NCBI GenBank assembly: GCA_049649525.1
Contig: JBARZE010000046.1
Coordinates: forward strand, 1 to 64,000
Reading direction: 5' to 3'
Origin: JAAURB01 sp049649525
Lineage (GTDB): Bacteria; Cyanobacteriota; Cyanobacteriia; Cyanobacteriales; Microcoleaceae
DNA length: 64,000 bases
In this document: piece after piece, positions 17,273 through 26,021 of the stretch
Numbering within the stretch: the stretch's first letter is position 1
How the letters are laid out: each line of letters opens with the position of its first letter
Program-made: the position numbers and the translations under genes
Notes under the pieces: model-generated
The model's input: the letters and a program-made list of their open reading frames with translations, nothing else
Database searches by the model: none
Told to the model about the DNA's origin: nothing

Positions 17273-20200
17273 ATGATGAATCTAAGTTATAAAGTAGGTG
17301 GACATCTTCCTGTAGATGCACCAACCTATGTAATTCGACAAGCTGACGGGCAACTTTATGAAGCCTTAAAAGCCGGAAATTTTTGTTATGTTCTCAACTC
17401 TCGTCAGATGGGAAAAACTAGTCTAAGAGTGCGAGTAATGCATCAATTACAAGCAGAAGGAATGAGTTGTGCTGCAGTTGATTTAACAAAAATTGGTTCA
17501 CAAGATATTACACCCGATCAATGGTATGCCGGAATTATGCGGCGGTTAGTCAGACAGTTTCATTTACCCATTCAGTTAAACTCTTGGTTGCGCGATCTCG
17601 AATTTATTTCTCCTGTTCAACGCTTCAGTGAATTTATAGAGTTATTAATTGAATTAATCCCACAACAGAGCATAATTTTTATTGACGAAATTGATAGTAT
17701 TCTCAGCCTGAGCTTTAATACAGATGACTTTTTTGCCTTCATTCGTAATTGTGATGAGTATGGAGTTTTAACTTTTGCATTGTTTGGTGTTGCCACCCCC
17801 TTAGATTTAATTCATGACCGAACTCGTACCCCATTTAATGTAGGTCGGGCAATTGAATTACAGGGATTCAAACTCTCTGAAGTTCAACCTCTCATTCAGG
17901 GACTCAGTGGCTTTGTCAACCACCCACAGCGAGTCATAGAATCTATTTTAAAATGGACGGGCGGTCAACCTTTTCTAACTCAAAAGCTTTGTAATATTAT
18001 TCAAAATTATGCTTATATTCAGGATGATTTTAAATCTTTATCAACTCATAAAATTGATATTTTTATAGAGGAAATGGTTAAAACAAAAATTTTAGAAAAT
18101 TGGGAATCTCAAGATGAACCTTCTCATCTTAAAACGATTCGAGATCGATTACTGAAACCTGATAATACTTTAATTTCTCGCCTACGATTTTATCAAAATA
18201 TTTTACAAAATAACTCAATTCCATCTTATGATAGCGATGAGCAACGAGAACTACAGCTTTCTGGATTAGTCGTCAAAAGAAACCAAACTCTTCAAGTTTA
18301 TAATCAGATTTATTCTTCAGTATTTAATCAAAAATGGGTTGATAAAATTTTACGAACTTTATCTCCTACGATTGCTCAAATAATTGCCGATCTACAGAAA
18401 AAACTAATTTCTTCATTTCATAAAATGGAAGGTCAAGAATTTGATGATATCCTCTATGAAATTTTAGGAGAATTCACATCAAAATTAGCAGAATTACTAC
18501 TGGTTGACTATGTGACAATTTATTTAATTGATAAAAATAAAAATGAAATTTGGTCGATTAGTGCTAAGAGTAGCAATCAATCCACTAAAATTCAAATTGT
18601 AGAAAATACTCAAACTGCGGCACGAGTCACAATTTTTAAGCGGGCTGTTAATTTACCTTCTCAGCTTTCAAAAGATTGGTATTTTGAAGTAGCGGAAAAT
18701 TATACCCAACGAACAAATTACCAGATTTATAATCAATTAACAATTCCGTTACTGAATGAGCGTAAAAGTATATTTGCCTTTCTACATTTAGCCAATAAGT
18801 TAAAGTCGGCTAAAGAAATTGATCTGTCTTTGATTGAACAAATTGATCCAGAAGGATTTATAGAAGAAGATCACAAACAATTATCACAGTGTGCTCCGGC
18901 GCTGCAACACTTAATAGAAAGTTGTTACGATAGTTATAAACTCGCTCAGAAGATTCAAGCCTCTGAAGCACTGTTAAAAGCAACTCAATCGGTTTCTTTT
19001 AGTAGCTTAGATTCAGAAGAAATTATTCAACGAGTCATGGAAGCCGCCAAGCGATTAATGAATGCCGATCGCAGTACATTGTGGCTAGTCGATCAAAAAA
19101 CTCAAGAATTGTGGACGAAAGTATTATTTGAAGATGGTGCAACTCGAGAAATTCGGATTAAAATTGGTGAAGGTTTTGCAGGTCTTGTGGCACAGGATTG
19201 TCAGCCTTTAAATATTCCTTTTGATCTCTATCATCATCCCAATTCTCAAACCTCAAAAAAAACAGATCAACAAACTGGATATCGAACCTGTAGTTTATTA
19301 TGTATGCCAGTTTGGAGTCCAGATAGAGAATTACTCGGAGTGACTCAATTAATTAACAGACGTAAACAAGGAGAATTCCCCGAATATGATCCAGATGATT
19401 GGCCAGAAGCACCTGAATATTTTGAAGCAAGTTTTGATGAAAATAGTCAAAAGTATATGCAAATTTTCAATTCCCAAGTCGGGGTAGCTTTACAAAATGC
19501 AAAGCAGTTTGAGGCAATGAAAGAACAGGTGGAAAATTCACCTAAACAAATTATTAGTCAGACCCTATCTATGTTAACTCAAGTGATGGATGGTCAAGGA
19601 TTTGATGAAATTTTAAATGCAACTTTGCGCTCTATTACTTTAAAAGTTGGTCAATTGTTAAATGCAGATCGAACGACTATTTTCTTATTTGATCCAGAAC
19701 GAAAAGAATTTTGGTCAATTATTGCTGAAACCGAAGAAGGACACGCTTTAGAAATTCGAGTTTCCGCTGATAAAGGCATTGTTGGAGAGGTGGCAGCGAA
19801 TAAACAAGTAATTAATATTCCCTATGATTTTTATGATGATCCACGTTCTGATGTTGCTAAAGAACAGGATAAAAAGAATAATTATCGCACCTATTCAATG
19901 CTGGCTTTTCCGCTTTTAAATGAACAAGGAGATTTAATTGCTGTTGTACAAGCGATTAATAAGCTTAAGCCTTCTTACCCATCTGAAGCGGCATTAATTG
20001 ATAAAATAGATCTAAATAGTTTTGTTTTAGAAGATGAAAAACATTTTTCAGAAAATGCACCATTAATTCAGATGATTTTAGATAGTTTTTGTTCTTATCA
20101 TAAAACAGCTCAAGGACAAAGAGTGGCTGCTGCATTAATGGCAGCTACCCGTTCAATTAACCAAAGTGGAACTAATATTGATGAGATTCTTCAACGAGTC

Positions 20201-20716
20201 ATGAATGCAGCCAAAGAGCTGATGATGGCTGACCGCAGTACGTTATGGTTAGTCGATTATCAACATCAAGAATTATGGACAAAATTGGTCTTTCAAAATG
20301 GATTAAAACAAGAAATTAGAGTGCCTATTGGTCAAGGATATGTTGGGAAAGTGGCTGAAATGGGAGTTCCCCTTAATATGCCCTATGATTTATATGAATA
20401 TCCCGACTCTAAAACTGCACAAAATACGGATAAAAAAACTGGATATCGAACTTATAGTTTATTGTGTATGCCTGTTTGGAATCCTGACGGAGAATTAATT
20501 GCAGTCACTCAATTAGTCAACAAAAAGAGATCTAATGAAGAAATTGAACCGATTTCAAACGCCGATCAATTAATTCCTCAGTTATATCAAGCTAGCTTTG
20601 ATGAAAGCGATCAAAGATATATGCAAATCTTTAATAATCAAGTGGGTGTTATTCTCCACAATGCAGAATTAATAGCAGTATTAAACGAGCAGTTAAACAA
20701 CAATAATAGTATTTAA
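17273..20716 (+). CDS. AAA-like ATPase fused to four GAF domains
   Basis: 1147 residues from the ATG at 17273; an upstream in-frame TTG at 17249 would add only eight residues and is less likely. Residues about 1-360 are an AAA_35-like ATPase (Walker A NSRQMGKTSL, about 41-50; Walker B IIFIDEIDSIL). Four GAF domains follow at about 370-540, 562-740, 757-935 and 952-1140. GAF2 and GAF4 are close copies (ADRSTLWLVD, KTGYRTYSLLCMPVW); GAF3 has ADRTTIFLFD; GAF1 is diverged. The protein stops after GAF4 with LNEQLNNNNSI, so no cyclase, kinase or GGDEF output is present. No conserved bilin-cysteine pattern is obvious. It starts 42 bases after the TIR-AAA gene. Confidence 0.88.
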   Translation: MMNLSYKVGGHLPVDAPTYVIRQADGQLYEALKAGNFCYVLNSRQMGKTSLRVRVMHQLQAEGMSCAAVDLTKIGSQDITPDQWYAGIMRRLVRQFHLPIQLNSWLRDLEFISPVQRFSEFIELLIELIPQQSIIFIDEIDSILSLSFNTDDFFAFIRNCDEYGVLTFALFGVATPLDLIHDRTRTPFNVGRAIELQGFKLSEVQPLIQGLSGFVNHPQRVIESILKWTGGQPFLTQKLCNIIQNYAYIQDDFKSLSTHKIDIFIEEMVKTKILENWESQDEPSHLKTIRDRLLKPDNTLISRLRFYQNILQNNSIPSYDSDEQRELQLSGLVVKRNQTLQVYNQIYSSVFNQKWVDKILRTLSPTIAQIIADLQKKLISSFHKMEGQEFDDILYEILGEFTSKLAELLLVDYVTIYLIDKNKNEIWSISAKSSNQSTKIQIVENTQTAARVTIFKRAVNLPSQLSKDWYFEVAENYTQRTNYQIYNQLTIPLLNERKSIFAFLHLANKLKSAKEIDLSLIEQIDPEGFIEEDHKQLSQCAPALQHLIESCYDSYKLAQKIQASEALLKATQSVSFSSLDSEEIIQRVMEAAKRLMNADRSTLWLVDQKTQELWTKVLFEDGATREIRIKIGEGFAGLVAQDCQPLNIPFDLYHHPNSQTSKKTDQQTGYRTCSLLCMPVWSPDRELLGVTQLINRRKQGEFPEYDPDDWPEAPEYFEASFDENSQKYMQIFNSQVGVALQNAKQFEAMKEQVENSPKQIISQTLSMLTQVMDGQGFDEILNATLRSITLKVGQLLNADRTTIFLFDPERKEFWSIIAETEEGHALEIRVSADKGIVGEVAANKQVINIPYDFYDDPRSDVAKEQDKKNNYRTYSMLAFPLLNEQGDLIAVVQAINKLKPSYPSEAALIDKIDLNSFVLEDEKHFSENAPLIQMILDSFCSYHKTAQGQRVAAALMAATRSINQSGTNIDEILQRVMNAAKELMMADRSTLWLVDYQHQELWTKLVFQNGLKQEIRVPIGQGYVGKVAEMGVPLNMPYDLYEYPDSKTAQNTDKKTGYRTYSLLCMPVWNPDGELIAVTQLVNKKRSNEEIEPISNADQLIPQLYQASFDESDQRYMQIFNNQVGVILHNAELIAVLNEQLNNNNSI

Positions 20717-21131
20717 GATAATAATTTGATAAAGATTCAACTTTCTATATTTCCAGATCGTGCTGAGGTTAACCTCAATATTGTGATATCCTATTTGTAT
20801 CTAAAGCTATAGCCCGTGGGTCCCGAGTAGCATAAGATCTGAGAATATCCAATTTTTGATGTCTATTTTAATTTTCGCCGTGGTCAAACTGAATTGATCC
20901 CGGTAAAATAAGGATATCTTTCAGAAGTGGTTATGATAAAAATGATTAAAAATAGTTTTATAAAATTATGAGTCTTAGTAATGTAGGAAATTACATCAAT
21001 GTTCAGTGTCAAAAAAACAGCGATTCAATCCGCAATCAATTTGCTTCTAAAACTTGATGTAGATTGGAGGCTGGTGAACTTTAAAATACTGTTGATTCTT
21101 ATCCCATCATCGCATCTACCCTAGCCTCAGT
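20717..21131. other. Spacer with a 14-bp palindrome
   Basis: 415 bases between the AAA-GAF gene and the GUN4-like gene. TGAGGTTAACCTCA at 20764-20777 is a perfect palindrome close to the end of the operon; it could be an operator or part of a 3'-end structure. No supportable gene seen. Confidence 0.4.
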
Positions 21132-22187
21132 ATGAAAAATATTAACTCATCCTCTAAAACAGAAACTCGCCTAGGACAAGCTGCTAAACCCCTCCCTATC
21201 TTTATTAGCGGAATTGTTGCTGGTTCAATTATTACAGTATATGGAACTCTAACAAATGTAAATTTATTTAAATATATTGGCTCTAATAGTCAAGATATTG
21301 TAGCGTTTTATAGAGATTTGTTAGGGATTTCTCGAAATGATATTCCGAGCGATCAAGGTTTAACAAGTTACTTTAGTCAATTAAATATTCGAGTTGATCC
21401 AACAGATTTTAAAGTCAATGCTTTACCCTCCTCAATTTGCGACCAAGTGATTCGAGAAGGGGATCGAATCCAAGTCCAAACGCCACCTGAATCTAATCAA
21501 GAGGCGAGTCAGTCTAAGATGATTGAAAATAAAATTCAGACAATTATTGAAGAAGGAGTTGGAACTTTACAAGTTCAAAGTATAGAAGATGAACAAGTTT
21601 TAATTGAAATTGATTTATTAGCAGAAGAGCCAAGCTGCAGACGAAAAATACCGAAAATTCAGCAATTAGAAACATTTTTAAAAGAGAAAAAATGGCAATC
21701 TGCAGATCAAGTGACTTATGATATTTTACTGGATTTAGCAAATCGCGTAACTGAAAAAAAATTAGATCGAAATGCTATTCAAACTTTAAATTGTTCAGAT
21801 TTGAAAACTATTGATCATCTCTGGGTAGAAAATTCAGGAGGTCGTTTTGGCTTAAATATTCAGCAAGAAATTTATACTGAAATTGGTAATAGTGTTGATG
21901 AAGATTTAATTAAAAAATATGATCCTAATTTATATATACAGTTTAGTGATTTTGTCCGCTGGATACATACTCAAGAAGAAGGACAAGAAACCTGGAAATC
22001 TAATGATCAATTGATTTATTCTTTAGAAGCACCAAAAGGTCATCTTCCCCGCATTAATAGACTTGAAGATGGTGTCGAGGAAGAATCCGGTTATCAAATT
22101 ATTTCTCCTAATTCTCTAAAAGTGACTTCTCAGGAAATGGAAGCCAGAAATTTATTCTATGGCCGCATTCAAGCTTGTGAGTTATGA
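21132..22187 (+). CDS. Membrane-anchored GUN4-domain protein
   Basis: 351 residues. A membrane span lies at about 20-45 (PIFISGIVAGSIITVYGTLT). Residues about 60-165 are of unknown fold, and residues about 173-345 are a GUN4 domain: the helical part EKKWQSADQVTYDILLDLAN, then LNCSDLKTIDHLWVENSGGR, then the WKSNDQLIYSLEAPKGHLPR region. Gun4 itself binds protoporphyrin IX and Mg-protoporphyrin and activates Mg-chelatase. Cyanobacteria carry extra GUN4 proteins fused to other modules whose functions are mostly unknown. This one is too long and too diverged to be the core gun4. The neighbouring psaX may be coincidental. Confidence 0.8.
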   Translation: MKNINSSSKTETRLGQAAKPLPIFISGIVAGSIITVYGTLTNVNLFKYIGSNSQDIVAFYRDLLGISRNDIPSDQGLTSYFSQLNIRVDPTDFKVNALPSSICDQVIREGDRIQVQTPPESNQEASQSKMIENKIQTIIEEGVGTLQVQSIEDEQVLIEIDLLAEEPSCRRKIPKIQQLETFLKEKKWQSADQVTYDILLDLANRVTEKKLDRNAIQTLNCSDLKTIDHLWVENSGGRFGLNIQQEIYTEIGNSVDEDLIKKYDPNLYIQFSDFVRWIHTQEEGQETWKSNDQLIYSLEAPKGHLPRINRLEDGVEEESGYQIISPNSLKVTSQEMEARNLFYGRIQACEL

Positions 22188-22315
22188 TTTTAGACTGTAA
22201 TTCTGAGTTGAGGGGATCTGATCTAAATTACCTAAGATCTAACTTTAGAAGGATTCGCGTTTTGCTTTTTATCTTATATATTTAAAATTAATCTATTGAG
22301 TTTATCAAAAAAAAT

Positions 22316-22426
22316 ATGAACAATAAATCTGGTGTATCAGCCTATCCATTTCGTACTTTCTGGGCCATTTTATTGCTAGTCGTTAACTTTTATGTAGCTT
22401 ATCTTTATTATAAAGGGATTTCATAA
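22316..22426 (+). CDS. psaX: Photosystem I subunit PsaX
   Basis: 36 residues from the ATG at 22316, too short for ordinary gene finders. After a short polar N-terminus the sequence is AYPFRTFWAILLLVVNFYVA, which matches the PsaX signature (F-R-T-x-W-A-x-L-L-L-x-x-N-F-x-V-A) known from Thermosynechococcus and Nostoc. PsaX is a single-span peripheral subunit of photosystem I that helps bind an antenna chlorophyll and is absent from many cyanobacteria. A strong intrinsic terminator follows 30 bases after the stop, so it is either monocistronic or the last cistron after the GUN4 gene. Confidence 0.85.
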   Translation: MNNKSGVSAYPFRTFWAILLLVVNFYVAYLYYKGIS

Positions 22427-22456
22427 GCTTCTATTTCTTTCTTTTACTGCCGATCG

Positions 22457-22500
22457 AGTACTGCTTCTGAGCTACATCCGCCTCGAAAGTAGTACTTTTT
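22457..22500 (+). terminator. Intrinsic terminator after psaX
   Basis: AGTACTGCTT (22457-22466) pairs with AAGTAGTACT (22487-22496), a ten-pair stem with one G-U, followed by TTTTT. Confidence 0.75.
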
Positions 22501-22520
22501 ACATGATTATATTATCTATT

Positions 22521-22898
22521 TTATGATTCTAATTGCTTAACTCGTTGTTGGAGATCTTGCACCTCTTGCTTTAATTCAATCACTAAAGTTGCTAATCGGT
22601 CAAACATTGGGTCGCCGGAAACCCAACTTTGTCTACCTTGAGACTCTATAGTATTTTCTTCTACTTCTTGCGGCTCAACTTTTACAATAGAACGACCATC
22701 AGCTGGAGTTATACTCAGACGGTTTACAAGAGATTCTAAGCGAGAAAGTTGAGATTCTAGTTGCCTGACTCGAAACTCTAACTGAGTATTAGCAGCAGCC
22801 TCAATAGACTGCATTTCAAACCCTCGCCATCCGCTGAGTATCAAAAATGAAATAAGCGCCGCAATAATAAACTGTTTAAAATTGAAGAATTTTACCAC
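22521..22898 (-). CDS. Conserved hypothetical, membrane-anchored coiled coil
   Basis: 125 residues. A hydrophobic segment FIIAALISFLILSGW at about residues 10-24 suggests a membrane anchor or uncleaved signal. Leucine-heptad stretches follow (FRVRQLESQLSRLESLVNRL, about 42-61, and LVIELKQEVQDLQQRVKQLE at the C-terminus) and predict coiled coils on either side of a polar linker. I do not recognise a family with a known role. It converges on the psaX terminator and is transcribed toward psaX, 190 bases after frp on the same strand. Confidence 0.7.
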   Translation of the reverse strand: MVKFFNFKQFIIAALISFLILSGWRGFEMQSIEAAANTQLEFRVRQLESQLSRLESLVNRLSITPADGRSIVKVEPQEVEENTIESQGRQSWVSGDPMFDRLATLVIELKQEVQDLQQRVKQLES

Positions 22899-23087
22899 AA
22901 TTTAATCGATATAATCTAGCTACTTCTTTCTAGGTTATCGCATCTAACTAACTTTTGGATTTTCCTATTTTAAGCCAGTAATAGATGAATTTTCAGATAA
23001 CTTCTGTAAAAAATATCTTGATTATATCCTTGATTCAGTATCTTGCCGGACTCACGCATCAGTGAATGAGTTAATGATCTAGATTCA

Positions 23088-23423
23088 TTATCCGGACATC
23101 CGGGCAAGAGCAGTGATTTTAACTAACTTTTCTCGTTCTAAAGCCTGCAATTCCTCTATACTCAACCATTTTTCGTTGAGCAACCGGGCAAACACAAAAA
23201 TCAAGTTTGAATAATCAAAATCATATTTACCATCAATTTCATGTCTCCGGGCACTTAACAAGTCGTGCAGCCGCCAAACTTGTTCAATCTCAGTAATTTC
23301 AGAGGTTTTTCGTTTGACTTCCTCCATGAGACTGTTAATTTCTCGCTTGTAAGCGCTTTCAAATACTTGTTTTGCGGCTTGTTTCTCGCTTTCAGACCAA
23401 TTAATTTCACTCATACTATGCAT
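23088..23423 (-). CDS. frp: Fluorescence recovery protein (FRP)
   Basis: 111 residues (108 if the second Met at 23414 is used). FRP binds the C-terminal domain of activated orange carotenoid protein and speeds its return to the inactive orange form, ending phycobilisome quenching. The defining segment VWRLHDLLSARRHEIDGKYD (residues 49-68) places W50, H53, D54 and R60 at the same numbers as the functional residues of Synechocystis FRP. It lies directly downstream of ocp on the same strand, separated by a 102-base spacer containing a hairpin. This is the usual ocp1-frp arrangement. Confidence 0.93.
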   Translation of the reverse strand: MHSMSEINWSESEKQAAKQVFESAYKREINSLMEEVKRKTSEITEIEQVWRLHDLLSARRHEIDGKYDFDYSNLIFVFARLLNEKWLSIEELQALEREKLVKITALARMSG

Positions 23424-23448
23424 GGACTTCTAACTTTGGAAAACAAGA

Positions 23449-23473
23449 GAGCATTCTCTTTTAGAGAACACTC
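23449..23473 (-). terminator. Hairpin between ocp and frp (terminator or attenuator)
   Basis: On the minus strand GAGTGTTCTCT pairs with AGAGAATGCTC (11 pairs, two of them G-U) around a three-base loop, followed by TCTTGTTTTC. Its position after ocp and before frp suggests partial termination that would lower frp relative to ocp. Confidence 0.55.
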
Positions 23474-23525
23474 ACCTGTTTTTTTAGCGGATGCTGAATC
23501 GAATTCAACTCCACTCAGGACTTTT

Positions 23526-24485
23526 CTAGCGAACGAGGTTTAATAGTTCTTTCGGAGAAGCTAATAAATCAATCGCCACGAAGAAAATCTTGTTGTTCGG
23601 GTTCAGCAAGAAACGCCAAGCAATATTCATGCCGACATTACCTCCAAACCAAGGTGTTTGTACTTTACCTGTCACCTTAATCTGAGTATAACCATCTTCT
23701 GCCGCTTCTTCTACTCCACGTTCTGGAATCAACTTCAGATTTTGGCATTCTTCTTTGAAAAACCGCAGCACATTATCCTTGCCAACAATTGGTTTTTGAA
23801 AGGGCGGTTGTAAAGCGCCATCTGGCTCAAACAAATTAATTAACGTCTCAAAATCGTTAGCATTTAAGTTGTTCATGTATTCCAGCACTGTGGAATTGGT
23901 CACACCTTCAATGGTTACCCGAGTGCGCTGGGACATTTCCTGGGGAGGCACCACAGGTTCTGAGACTCGATCGCTACTGCCTGATTTACTGGTGTCAAAG
24001 CCCATATCAACCACGCAATTACGCAAGATCGTAATTTGCTGACCGGGATCGACTCCTTGAATGGTTGCCAGTACGGCGTTGGCATTGGCAGAAAGCTTAT
24101 AGCCTTCGGGAATCGGAGCCACGATTCCTTGTTCCATAAAGTTTCCCAGTTCATACCAGAACCCTAACTTGAGGTTGGGAGTCCAGCTTCCATAGGCACG
24201 ACAAACAGGAGTATCGGCATGGTTAGCTAGATCGCACATTGCCTGAGTTTGCTGCAGGGGAGTCATCTTCCGAATCTCATTGAGAGTATTCTCGGCAAAC
24301 TGCATATTTGCTGCACCAGGCGCTGCAATGGTTATGGTTTTACCCATTTCCAAATAGGCAAACCAGATCAGAGCAAGTTGGTCTTCCGCACTAAGCTGAT
24401 TGAACCGAGCGATGGTAGCCGGGACAACATCAGCAGATAGAGTACTGGGGAAAATACCTCGAGCTGAATCAATGGTAAATGGCAT
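23526..24485 (-). CDS. ocp: Orange carotenoid protein (OCP)
   Basis: 319 residues. This blue-light photoreceptor binds a ketocarotenoid and quenches phycobilisomes. Residues 1-165 are the all-helical carotenoid domain and about 196-319 the NTF2-like C-terminal domain. Key residues are all visible: W41, Y44 and W110 in the N-domain, R155 for the interdomain salt bridge, and Y203 and W290 as the carotenoid keto-group hydrogen-bond pair (Y201 and W288 in Synechocystis). The two-residue offset falls in the linker, which is slightly longer here. Presence of frp downstream and the intact interface residues support an OCP1-type, FRP-regulated protein. Confidence 0.97.
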   Translation of the reverse strand: MPFTIDSARGIFPSTLSADVVPATIARFNQLSAEDQLALIWFAYLEMGKTITIAAPGAANMQFAENTLNEIRKMTPLQQTQAMCDLANHADTPVCRAYGSWTPNLKLGFWYELGNFMEQGIVAPIPEGYKLSANANAVLATIQGVDPGQQITILRNCVVDMGFDTSKSGSSDRVSEPVVPPQEMSQRTRVTIEGVTNSTVLEYMNNLNANDFETLINLFEPDGALQPPFQKPIVGKDNVLRFFKEECQNLKLIPERGVEEAAEDGYTQIKVTGKVQTPWFGGNVGMNIAWRFLLNPNNKIFFVAIDLLASPKELLNLVR

Positions 24486-24719
24486 AGCTGACTTTTATGA
24501 CCTTAACTAGCTTTAATAAAAACCTATCATATATTTAGTAATTTTGGATACAGAATTTAAATCTATCTTTTAGTGGATGATTTATGTAAATATAATAGAT
24601 GTTGGAAAAACATTTCTATAATTGCAGTGAAATTGAAGTATTTAACCCTAAATTCAATCGACTGAATCACTCCTGCCCCTGAAATTTTCGATTAAAAAAG
24701 TTTTTAGATTGCTTTAACA

Positions 24720-25304
24720 ATGCCAAAAAATGTTGCTATTCTGTTGTTTAATAACGTTGAAGTTCTAGATTTTGCTGGGCCGTTTGAGGTGTTTTCTGTG
24801 ACTTCCAATCTCGATCAAGATTCACTTTTTAATGTTTACACCGTTGCTGAAACGACTCAGCCAATTTTGGCGCGAAATCATCTAAGTATTAATCCGGATT
24901 ACACATTAGAAAATCATCCGGCACCTAATATTATTATTATTCCCGGAGGTTTCGGTAGTCGGGCTGCACTACAACAGGCTAATATCATTCAATGGGTGCA
25001 AAAATATGCTCAACAAGCTGAACTTGTTTTATCTGTTTGTACAGGATCTTTGATTTTAGCAAAAGCAGGTTTATTAAATGGTTTATCAGCAACCACGCAT
25101 CATCATGCTTTCGAGGAATTGCGGCAACTTGCACCTCAAACAACTGTGATTACAGATCAACGCTTCATTGATAATGGTAAAATTCTCACTTCAGGCGGAA
25201 TTTCAGCAGGAATTGATTTATCGTTTTATGTAATAGCAAAATTGTTCGGAGAAGTTGTTGCTGTGCAAACCGCGCAATACATGGAATATGATTGGCAATC
25301 TTAA
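24720..25304 (+). CDS. DJ-1/PfpI family glutamine-amidotransferase-like protein
   Basis: 194 residues covering a single DJ-1/PfpI (class I GATase-like) domain. It opens NVAILLFNNVEVLDFAGPFE, has IIIIPGGFGSR (about 82-92) and the nucleophile elbow LSVCTGSLILAKAGLLNG (cysteine at about residue 112), followed by ATTHHHAFEELR. This subgroup includes isonitrile hydratase and the N-terminal domains of GlxA-type AraC regulators; no DNA-binding domain follows here. The gene is divergent from ocp. The substrate is not known. The last bases overlap a 21-base sequence shared with the dnaX 3' end. Confidence 0.85.
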   Translation: MPKNVAILLFNNVEVLDFAGPFEVFSVTSNLDQDSLFNVYTVAETTQPILARNHLSINPDYTLENHPAPNIIIIPGGFGSRAALQQANIIQWVQKYAQQAELVLSVCTGSLILAKAGLLNGLSATTHHHAFEELRQLAPQTTVITDQRFIDNGKILTSGGISAGIDLSFYVIAKLFGEVVAVQTAQYMEYDWQS

Positions 25305-25344
25305 AACGGAATATCTTCATCCGCCAGTTGGGCTTTAATCTAAT

Positions 25345-25814
25345 TTATTCAGAGATCACTTTAGCCGAAAGTGCTTTAGCATCCATTTCAAGCAGGTAAG
25401 GGGCAACAAATCCCTTGTATTCTGATTGGGTTTGATCTGATAAATCTTTCCATCCCGTAATTCGACCCCGGCAGTTTTTAGCACCACATAAACACAGCGG
25501 CGGGAAATGATCAATGTTATAGTTTCTCATCACATAATCAAAAGTGATTTCTTCATTCAGACTGATATCTTTCTCGCCACAAAGTCATGGCCGCCCGTTT
25601 CATTAACTTTAATGCCACAATTGGGATCGCAAGAGTGATTGACCTTACTAATTAGTCCAGCATGGCGAACATACTTGTTTTCGCCGACTTGAGAAGCATG
25701 AGAGTCATTTTTATCCAAAACATTCTCAATCCTGCCTATCATGACTTTTTCACCCGCATTAAAGGATTGAGTTGCAAAAATACCTTCTCCTTTTCCTTCA
25801 ATTATTCTTAATTA
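25345..25814 (-). pseudogene. SET-domain protein gene disrupted by frameshift
   Basis: Two frames together encode one SET-domain protein. The upstream frame reads GIFATQSFNAGEKVMIGRIE, then VNHSCDPNCGIKV (the RFxNHSCxPN-type motif), and ends HDFVARKISV. In the next frame the same place reads ISLNEEITFDYVMRNYN and continues to the post-SET zinc site CLCGAKNCRG and the end at 25345. One base is missing in an A-run near 25570 (AGAAAGAT). No ATG precedes the N-terminal part in frame: an in-frame TAA lies just upstream, while an ATG (25822) is in another frame. Intact relatives would be lysine methyltransferase-like. A sequencing error could explain one shift but less easily both. Confidence 0.75.
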
Positions 25815-26021
25815 AAATCCATCTTTCAGGTTTAATTTGTTTACAATTTGCAAAATAAATATTACCTAAAAACTGATGACTGAAGACTAACAGCTCTCTC
25901 CTTGTTTGTCAAATTTTCCTGACATTTCTGCTAAAGCTATCTTGGTATTTTTATTTCTAACTACAGATCAATCAATTTTGAATCGATGGTAGCGCGATCT
26001 CGGTGAGTTCCCGCAAAATTG

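Noticed and set aside
21132..22187. Core gun4 gene of chlorophyll synthesis
   Set aside because: The membrane anchor and extra N-terminal region are not found in the core protein.
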